Shown here one piece after another: positions 56,811 through 64,000 of a stretch of DNA of 64,000 nt. The position numbers were made by a program, and so were the translations under genes. A model generated the notes under the pieces. That model made no database searches. It worked only from the letters and a program-made list of their open reading frames with translations, and had not been told where the DNA came from. Source of the stretch: Phyto melanocephala (lineage: Eukaryota > Arthropoda > Insecta > Diptera > Rhinophoridae); contig OW799237.1 in the NCBI GenBank assembly GCA_941918925.1, positions 68,999,626 to 69,063,625 on the forward strand. The letters run 5' to 3'. Every line of letters starts with the position of its first letter. The first letter of the stretch is position 1.

Positions 56811-57076
56811 AAAACAAGAGTGCTATATTCGTCCGTGCCAAATCTTATATACCCTTCACAACGTGTAGTCATGCAATAACAATAGTTTGTCAAAATTCAT
56901 CTCATATGAAATACGTACATACATATAAAAAACATACATAGTATATAAAAACATCCCATTGCAAAATTATAAATTGAGTTTACGTATGTTTCCAAAAAAA
57001 AAATATTAAAAACAAAAACAACAATAAAAAAATTACAAAAAAAAATAAAAATATAATCTATATATATAAAAGTGAA

Positions 57077-57125
<49 letters not shown>

Positions 57126-58522
57126 GCTATAGACTCTGAAACTGTAAAATCGATCGGGCTCAAACTTTGGTAAGTTGTTGTACACATACCGAGAAGTGTT
57201 TATGGATGAAAAAAAGTGGGCGGGGCCACGCCCATAAAAAATTACTTATCAGTTTTAGCTACTTGCACTTGACCGATTTTTCTGAAACTTTGCACACATA
57301 TCGAGCTCTGATGACTAAATAATTTCGTGATAAAAAAAGTGGGCGGGGCCACGCCCATAAAAAATTTTTAATTTTGAGGTACTTGCAATGCACGGATTTT
57401 ACTGAAACTTTGCACACATATTGGGCTGTCATGACTTTATAATTTCGTGATTAGAAAAGTGGGCAGGGCCACGCCCATAAAAAAAAAGTTATAAGTTTGA
57501 GGTACTTGCACTGGACCGATTTTTCTGAAACTTTGCACACACACTAAGCTGTCATGACTTTATAATTTCGTGATTAAAAAAGTGGGCAGTGCCACGCCCA
57601 TTAAAAAAAGTTATCATTTTGAGGTATTTGCACTCGACCGATTTTTCTGAAACTTTGCACACATATTGAGCTGTCATGACTTTATAATTTCGTGATTGAA
57701 AAAGTGGGCGGGGCCACGCCCATAAAAAATTAGTTATCAGATTTAGCTACTTGCACTGGACCGAATTTTCTGAAACTTTGCAAACATACTGAGCTGTTAT
57801 GACTTTACACTTTCTTCATTAGAAAAGTGGGCAGTGTCACGCCCATTAAAAAAAAAGGTATCATTTTGAGGTACTTTCACTGGACCGATTTTTTTGAAAC
57901 TTTGCACACATATTGAGTTGTCATGACTATACAGTTTCGTATTTAGAAAAGTGGGCAGTGCCACGCCCATTAAAAAAAGGTATCATTTTGAGGTACTTAC
58001 ACTGGACCGATTTTTCTGAAACTTTGCACACTTATTGAGCTGTCATGACTATACAGTTTCTTAATTAGAAAAGTGGGCAGTGCCACCCTCATAAAGAAAA
58101 AGTTATAGTTTTTAGCCTTGCACTTGATATTCGATTAAAATTTAGAATGCGATTAAAATTCATGAAGGGGCGTAGCAACGCGCGCCGGGATTGGCTAGTA
58201 ATATATAAAATAAAAAAAAAATTTTGGCTCAGCTGGTATTCGATGCCACGTTAACTCTCAGAAAATTATGGGGCGATTGTGCTGAATTTGAATAGCGATT
58301 CATTCCCGGATATTTCCAAAAGATTGATACCATAGACAGATCTGAGGAACATAGGGTTGCTTCTAAAAGTTGATTTCAACCAACACACTGACAGACGTTC
58401 AGGGCTTAACCGACTCCTCTATTCATAAGCTTTCAGAAAATATATACTCTATGGGGTCGGAAATGAAAATTGTAGAAATTACAAACGGAATCCTTTTTCA
58501 CTTTTGTGTGAATGGTATAATA
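56811..58522 (+). mobile_element. HINE interrupted by a Helitron
   Basis: 5' part 56811-57056 (acaagagtgctatattcg, acccttcacaacgtgtagtc, acatcccattgcaaaattat). 3' part 58199-58522 (ttttggctcagctggtattc, tggggcgattgtgctg, tggggtcggaaatgaaaatt, ctttttcacttttgtgtgaa). The Helitron 57057-58198 sits in the AT-rich middle. Confidence 0.85.
57057..58198 (+). mobile_element. Non-autonomous Helitron with eight ~122-bp units, near-twin of 8805-9951
   Basis: TCTATATATATAAAAG at the 5' end after A (57056); CTAG at 58195-58198 before T. (GT)n tract near 57081-57122. Same units in the same order as the copy at 8805-9951 with scattered single-base changes. Confidence 0.88.
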
Positions 58523-58559
58523 ATCATAAAACCATAATAATAGTATAAATATACCTCTA

Positions 58560-58855
58560 AATCTAGTCAAATTGATCGATTTGAAAAAAGTTTACACAAC
58601 CACCTAAATGCAATATCAAATTGGATGCACAGAAACTTCCTTGATATTAATTCTAATAAGAATAAAGCGATGTGCTTTCATTTGCAAAACCTGTTTGCAT
58701 TATATTCTAACTAAGGTCTTGAGGCTTTTCTGGTTCTCAAGCATAAATTTGGATATTCTTAGCAGAATTATAAGAAAAGTGGTTCGTTACGTTTTTAATT
58801 TAAAAATTATTGAACATAACACGTTCATGAACTTGTTTCAACATTTTTGAAATGT
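58560..58855 (+). pseudogene. Reverse transcriptase fragment of a Jockey/CR1-type element
   Basis: Frames give DRFEKSLHNHLNAISNWMHR, NFLDINSNKNKAMCFHLQNL, and, after a gap, SRIIRKVVRYVFNLK. This order (W..N.L.IN..K.K.M.F then ..N..LRYVFN) fits the region after the FADD motif of non-LTR reverse transcriptases. Too short to place in a clade; non-functional. Confidence 0.5.
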
Positions 58856-58907
58856 AATTTTAATGAATATTTAAAATTTCGTATATTGCTTCATTTTTAT
58901 AAAATTA

Positions 58908-61900
58908 CTAGCATTAAACCCGCTACTTCGTTAGCGCAGTTCTTACTATTTATTGAATACTCAAGTTCTATTTATAATTATTAAATATTTTTGGTTCAAT
59001 TTATGAAAATTTGTATCTCAGATTCAATTTACTTAGAAATATAAAAATGAGAGTAAGGATATATCGGGCATATATTTCCTAACTAAAAACAAGATCAATG
59101 CTACTGAGTTGCAAAAATTAAGATTCATATTTTGCAAAAATTACCCTAAAAATAATAAAAGTAACATTTTTTCCTTCACTAAAACTTCCACTTGGTTTAT
59201 TATTACCTTTTTTCAGAATTCTATGTATACAAAATATATAAAAAGAGAAAAAGTAATTTTGGTCGTCCATAATATTAGGAGTTAGACCTCGGATCAAAAA
59301 ACACTAATTTTAAGAATCTATGTTTACAAACGTAAAAATTCAAAGAGTACAATAAAAATGTGAAAAGGCTTTTTTGTGTCTCGTAGGAAATACAAAAATT
59401 CCGATTAAAATTCAGAAAAGTACCTTTTTGATCGCCCATAACATATTTAACCTTACCTTGTATCACTAATTTCGAAATTCTTGCTTCGCAAACGTTAAAA
59501 ATACAAAAAGTACCATATAAATTCAAAAAAGTACCTTTGTGGTCGCCCATAACATTTTCAGCTTCACCTGGAATCAAAAGTCCTTGATTGTAAGATCCTA
59601 CCTTCATAAACGTAGAAAATACAAAAAGTGTCATAAAAATGTAAAAAAGTACCATCTTGGTCGCCCATAACACTTTCAGTTTCACCTGGAATCAAAAGTC
59701 CTTCATTGTACAATCCCACCTTCATAAGCGTAGAAAATACCAAAAGTATCATAAAAATCAAAAAAGTACTTTTTGGTTGCCCACGACATTTTCAGTCTCA
59801 CCTTGTATCAATAGTCACTAATTTCAAAATTCTAGCTTCGCAAACGTTGAAAATACAAAAAGCACCATAAAAATTCAAAAAAGTACCTTTTTGGTCACAC
59901 ATTACATTTTTTGTCTTACCTGGAATCAATAGTCCTTGATTGTACAATCCTACCTTCATAAACGTTGAAAATACAAAAGGTACCACAAAAATTCAAAAAA
60001 GTACCTTTTTGGTCGCCCATAACATTTTTAGTCTCACCTTGTATCAATTGTCACTAATTTCAAAATTCTAGCTTCGCAAACGTTGAAAATACAAAAAGTA
60101 CCATAAAAATTCAAAAAGTACCTTTTTGGTCGCCCATAACATTTTTTGTCTCACCTAGAATCAATATTCCTTGATTGTATAATCCTATATTTATAAACGT
60201 TAAAAATACAAAAAAGTACCATACAAATTCAAAAAAAGTACCTATTTGGTCGACCATAACATTTTTAGTCTCACCTGGAATCAATAGTCCTTGATTGAAC
60301 AATCCCATCTTTATAAACGTAGAAAATAAAAACAGTACCATAAAAATTCAAAAAAGTACCTTTTTGGTCGCCCATAACATTTTTAGTCTCACCTGGAATC
60401 AATAGTCCTTGATTGTACAATCTTACCTTCATAAACGTATAAAATACCAAAAGTACCACAAAAATTCAAAAAAGTAACTTTTTGGTCGACCATATCATTT
60501 TCGGTCTCACCTTGTATCAATAGCCACTAATTTTAAAATTCTAGATTCGCAAACGTTGAAAATACAAAAAGTACCATAAAAATTCAAAAAAGTACCTTTT
60601 TGGTCGCCCATAACAATTTTTGTCTCACCTGAAATCAATAGTCCATGATTGTACAATCATTCCTTCATAAACGTAGAAAATACAAAAAGTACCATAAAAA
60701 TTCAAAAAAGTACCTTTTTGGTCGACCATAACATTTTCGGTCTCACCTTGTATCAATAGCCACTAATTTTAAAATTCTAGCTTCGCAAACGTTGAAAATA
60801 CAAAAAGTACCATAAAAATTCAAAAAAGTAAATTTTTCGTAGCCCATAACATTTTTTGTCTCACCTAGAATCAATAGTCCTTGATTGTATAATCCTATCT
60901 TTATAAACGTAGAAAATACAAAAAGTACCATAAAAATTCAAAAAAGTACCTTTTTGATCGCCTATAACATTTTTAGTCTCACCTTGTATAAATTGTCACT
61001 AATTTCAAAATTCTAGCTTCGCAAACGTTGAAAATACAAAAAGTACTTTTTTGGTCGCCCATAACATTTTTAGTCTCAGCTGGAATCAATAGTCCTTGAT
61101 TGTACAATCCTACCTTCATAAACGTAGCAAATACAAAAAGTACAATCAAAATTAAAAAAGTACCTTCTTGGTCGACCATAACATTTTCAGTTTCACCTTG
61201 TATCAATAGCCACTAATTCTAAAATTCTAGCTTCGCAAACGTTGAAAATACAAAAAGTACCATAAAAATTCAAAAAAGTACCTTTTTCGTCGCCCATAAC
61301 ATTTTTTGTCTCACCTAGAATCAATAGTCCTTGATTGTATAATCCTATCTTTATAAACGTTGAAAATACAAAAAGTACCATAAAAATTCAAAAAAGTACC
61401 TTTTTGTTCGCCCATAACATTTTTAGTCACACCTGGAATCAATAGTCCTTGATTGTACAATCCTACCTTCATAAACGTAGAAAATACCAAAAGTACCACA
61501 AAAATTCAAAAAAGTACCATTTTAGTCGCCCATAACATTTTTAGTCTCACCTGGAATCAATAGTCCTTGATTGTACAATCCTACCTTCATAAATGTAGAA
61601 AATGCCAAAAGTACCACAAAAATTCAAAAAAGTACCTTTTTGGTCGACCATAACATTTTCGGTCTCACCTTGTATCAATAGCCACTAATTTTAAAATTCT
61701 AACTTCACAAACGTAGAATATATAAAAAGTACCATAAAAATTCAAAAAAGTACCTTTTTGGTCACCCATAACATTTTTAGTCTTACCTGGAATCAATAGT
61801 CCTTTATTTTACAATTCTACCTTTATAAACGTAGAAAATATAAAAAGTACCATAGAAAAGCGAAAAAGTACATTTTTGGTCCAAATTCCAAATTCCAAGT

Positions 61901-62768
61901 TTAAAATGTTCAAATATCTATGTAACAAAATATTTTAATAGACATGATTTAAAGTCAGTAAATCTATTCTTTTTTGCATAAAAGTAATTATGTTGTAAAA
62001 AGTACTAAACTCTTCTCGATTTTTCCCTTTTCTACCCTGTTATGAATGTGTTTCAATTTTTACTAAATTTCATAATTTTTTATGTCTAGTGAAATCCCAA
62101 TTTAAAATTTTGTGAAAATTGGCCGCCTAATTAGAAATTACATACATTTTCCGGAATTTTCCCCCTTTTGGTACCTTTTTTGTCCCCCGAAAAGTTTCCA
62201 AAAATTCCACCTAAATAGTTGTCCATATTCTATTAGGAAATAATAATTGTCAAATTTTGTCCCATTGAATAATATAAGAAAAGTTTATTTTAAAAAAAGT
62301 ACCAAAAAAAGGGAACATTTTTACCCCTTATACATATGAATTTGAAAAAAGTGCCGAATTCCTATTAATATTTTTTCGCGGATTACTTAATACAGTTTAA
62401 ATTTTTTTCCTAGCTTTATGCGTTTGGAAGTTACATAGGGTACCAAAAAAGTACCAAATTATAGTTTTTACCCTTAGGGGTTGAAAATTCCAAAAAAGGC
62501 CAGACACCTGTCAGCTTATTTTTTGTGCAAATTACAATACTTTTTCAATTTAATTTGTATCATTTTTATTTTACCAGATATAAGATTACCGATTTTACCC
62601 GTTTTTACCCCCTTAAAGTACGAATTTCCAAAAATCCCTTCTTAGTGGAGCTATACATCGAAAGAGGAACCGATTGTCCAAATTTCATGTCTCTAGCTCT
62701 TAGCGTTTGGGCTGTGCGATGATGAATCAGTCAGTCAGTCAGTCACGTTACTCTTTTATATATATAGA
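58908..62768 (-). mobile_element. 3.86-kb Helitron dominated by a 118-bp minisatellite
   Basis: On the minus strand it starts TCTATATATATAAAAGAG after A, with a short (GACT)n run just inside, and ends at 58908-58911 with gctaacgaagtagcgggttt and CTAG before T. These are standard Helitron termini. 59280-61860 is a tandem array. The 0.9 kb between array and 5' end is unique and has no Rep or helicase frame, so the element is non-autonomous. Confidence 0.85.
59280..61860. repeat. 118-bp minisatellite, ~22 units of two alternating kinds
   Basis: Each unit has ccataaaaattcaaaaaagt and cctttttggtcgcccataac. Kind A continues ccttgtatcaatagccacta..ttcgcaaacgttg; kind B continues cctggaatcaatagtccttg..ccttcataaacgtag. 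The recurring 62-residue minus-strand open frames (about 60271, 60743, 61193, 61311) are repeat artefacts: they simply track the 118-bp period. Confidence 0.92.
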
Positions 62769-63272
62769 TTAAAGCACAACAACCGGTAATTCTGGTAAAT
62801 GAATTTTCTTTAATTAATTCTACGCGTAATATTCAAATTTAGGTGCCTTTAAGATATCTCCCTAACTTTGATCGTTCTTTTTTAGTGCGTGTATATCAAG
62901 TTTGGAATTTTCTGCCAAGTAGCCTTAAACTGTTTTCGTATTCATTTGTAACGTATAAACTCAAGCTTCTTTCTTATTTTAACGGTACTTTGCTATGAAA
63001 TAAATGTTAAATATATTATTCTCTTGCTATTGATACTCATTTTGTGCTACTTTTTTTATTGTTAAGTTTTCCAATGTGCATATGGCTAAGGAGCCACTTA
63101 TTTACTTAAATAGTTTATCATAGTACACAGTTAATTATCCACAATACATAAATAATTGCCCATGAAGGCTTTCTTTGTATTGAAATTAATAAATAAATAA
63201 AACTTAAAAAAATTATAAAAATTGTATTTGAAAAAATAAAAATACAACTAATTTTTAATTAGCAAACAAACT
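62769..63272. other. Downstream flank / possible 3' UTR of the PPWD1-type gene
   Basis: AT-rich, no gene. The part next to 63273 should be the 3' UTR of the minus-strand cyclophilin. Confidence 0.5.
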
Positions 63273-64000
63273 TTAATTACTTAAATGAATTGAAATTATT
63301 TTAATATCGTCGTAGGGTTTATCAGTTTTGGGATTCGTTTTTGAGTTGCAAATGTTCTGGCAAACTTCCATTCCCTTAAATATACGACCAAACACTGTAT
63401 GTTTATTATCTAACCAAGGCTGAAAAAAAATTATTTGAGTAAAAACAAGTAAGAGCGCTATATTCGGCCATGCCAAATCTTATATACCCTTCACAACGTG
63501 TAGTCATGCAATAACAGTAGTTTGTATCACCATTCCCCATATGAAATACGTACATACATATAAAAACATACATATATAAAAACATCCCATTGTAAAATTA
63601 TAAATTTACGTATGTATCGGGGGGCTTCAAAAAGTTGATTTCAACATACACACGGACAGACTGACAGAGCTTAATCGACTCCCCTATTCATAAGCTTTCA
63701 GAAAATATATACTTTATGGGGTCGGAAATGAAAATTGTAGAAATTTCACACGGAATGACAATCCTATATATACCCTTTTTCACTGTGTGAAGGGTATAAA
63801 AATATAAAAATTAAAATTCAAAAATGTACCGTTGGTAACACTGTTATGAAAAATTGACTGCCGTTAGTGTTTGGACCCGCATTAGCCATGCTAACTGTGT
63901 AAGGACGATCATGTTTCAAACTTGAACAAAACTCATCTTTGAAATCATGACCCCATATAGATTTGCCACCAGTCCCTGTACCAGTAGGATCACCTGTTTG
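63273..64000 (-). CDS. PPWD1-type peptidyl-prolyl isomerase, C-terminal exons (partial)
   Basis: Two exons on the minus strand: 64000-63830 (open at the window edge, 57 codons) and 63419-63273 (48 codons plus TAA); intron 63829-63420 has a GT (GTACAT) donor and CAG acceptor, phase 0. The 105 residues are the end of a cyclophilin domain: [30 protein letters not shown] (with the Gln and Phe of the active site), [19 protein letters not shown] (active-site Trp and His), and [16 protein letters not shown]. The last motif is characteristic of PPWD1, a spliceosome-associated WD40-cyclophilin protein; the WD40 part would lie beyond 64000. The active-site residues that can be seen are intact, so catalysis is expected. 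In Drosophila the homologue is, from memory, CG3511. A HINE fills most of the intron. Confidence 0.88.
63442..63802 (+). mobile_element. HINE inside the last PPWD1 intron
   Basis: 5' aacaagtaagagcgctatat and ttcggccatgccaaa; middle AT-rich part deleted; 3' acacggacagactgacagag, atggggtcggaaatgaaaat and ctttttcactgtgtgaaggg with gggtataaaa. It makes up about 360 of the 410 bp of the intron, in antisense to the gene. Confidence 0.85.

Noticed and set aside
59275..61499. Repeated 62-residue minus-strand frames (VFSTF-K-GLYNQGLLI type)
   Set aside because: They follow the 118-bp minisatellite; 118 is not a multiple of three, so no continuous protein can be encoded.
59280..61860. CRISPR-like array of regular repeats
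   Set aside because: Units are contiguous 118-bp repeats without unique spacers, inside a Helitron in an insect genome.

Overview
The window is a stretch of an AT-rich insect nuclear genome, almost certainly a higher fly (Diptera, Brachycera, probably calyptrate). Evidence: short GT-AG introns, a SIFamide precursor of fly type, a Start1-type START protein carrying the large fly-specific insertion, many DINE-1/HINE-like (Helentron-derived) repeats with GTCY microsatellites, and an R1-clade retrotransposon of Waldo type. No tRNA, rRNA, CRISPR array or prokaryotic feature was found.

Host genes. Only four are convincing. (1) 18713-20291 (+): a three-exon, 416-residue coiled-coil protein related to TEX9. 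(2) 20689-20983 (+): the two-exon SIFamide neuropeptide precursor with TATA box and initiator, starting about 400 bp after the TEX9-like stop. (3) 39773-53552 (-): a ten-exon Start1 (STARD3/MLN64-type) gene, 587 residues, with MENTAL domain, a conserved phospho-FFAT-like motif and a START domain split by a ~120-residue insert. (4) 63273-64000 (-, cut by the window end): the last two exons of a PPWD1-type cyclophilin. Exon phases and reading frames were worked out by hand and close correctly for all four.

Layout. 1-18.7 kb: intergenic, with decayed HINEs, a pogo-like MITE, a dead RNase H-containing non-LTR element, a HINE carrying a nested Helitron and a second HINE, and a hAT relic with a BED finger. 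18.7-21.1 kb: TEX9-like and SIFa. 21.2-31 kb: a Helitron, then a pogo-like element (22221-26931) that contains a large HINE (itself carrying a mariner-type MITE with a 602-bp tandem duplication) and a hAT element; a second large HINE lies in opposite orientation at 28-30.8 kb. 32.9-39.1 kb: an apparently intact Waldo-like non-LTR retrotransposon embedded in a long (ACAT)n microsatellite. 39.8-53.6 kb: Start1, whose 9-kb intron 6 is filled with Tc1/Tc3, piggyBac, HINE, Helitron and an unassigned repetitive protein gene. 53.6-64 kb: MITEs, a HINE interrupted by a Helitron, a 3.9-kb Helitron made mostly of a 118-bp minisatellite, and the PPWD1 3' end, whose last intron is nearly all HINE.

The host genes do not form a pathway. 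The main interest is the layered transposon record (filled and empty sites, nested insertions, target-specific insertion) and the molecular details of Start1 and SIFa.
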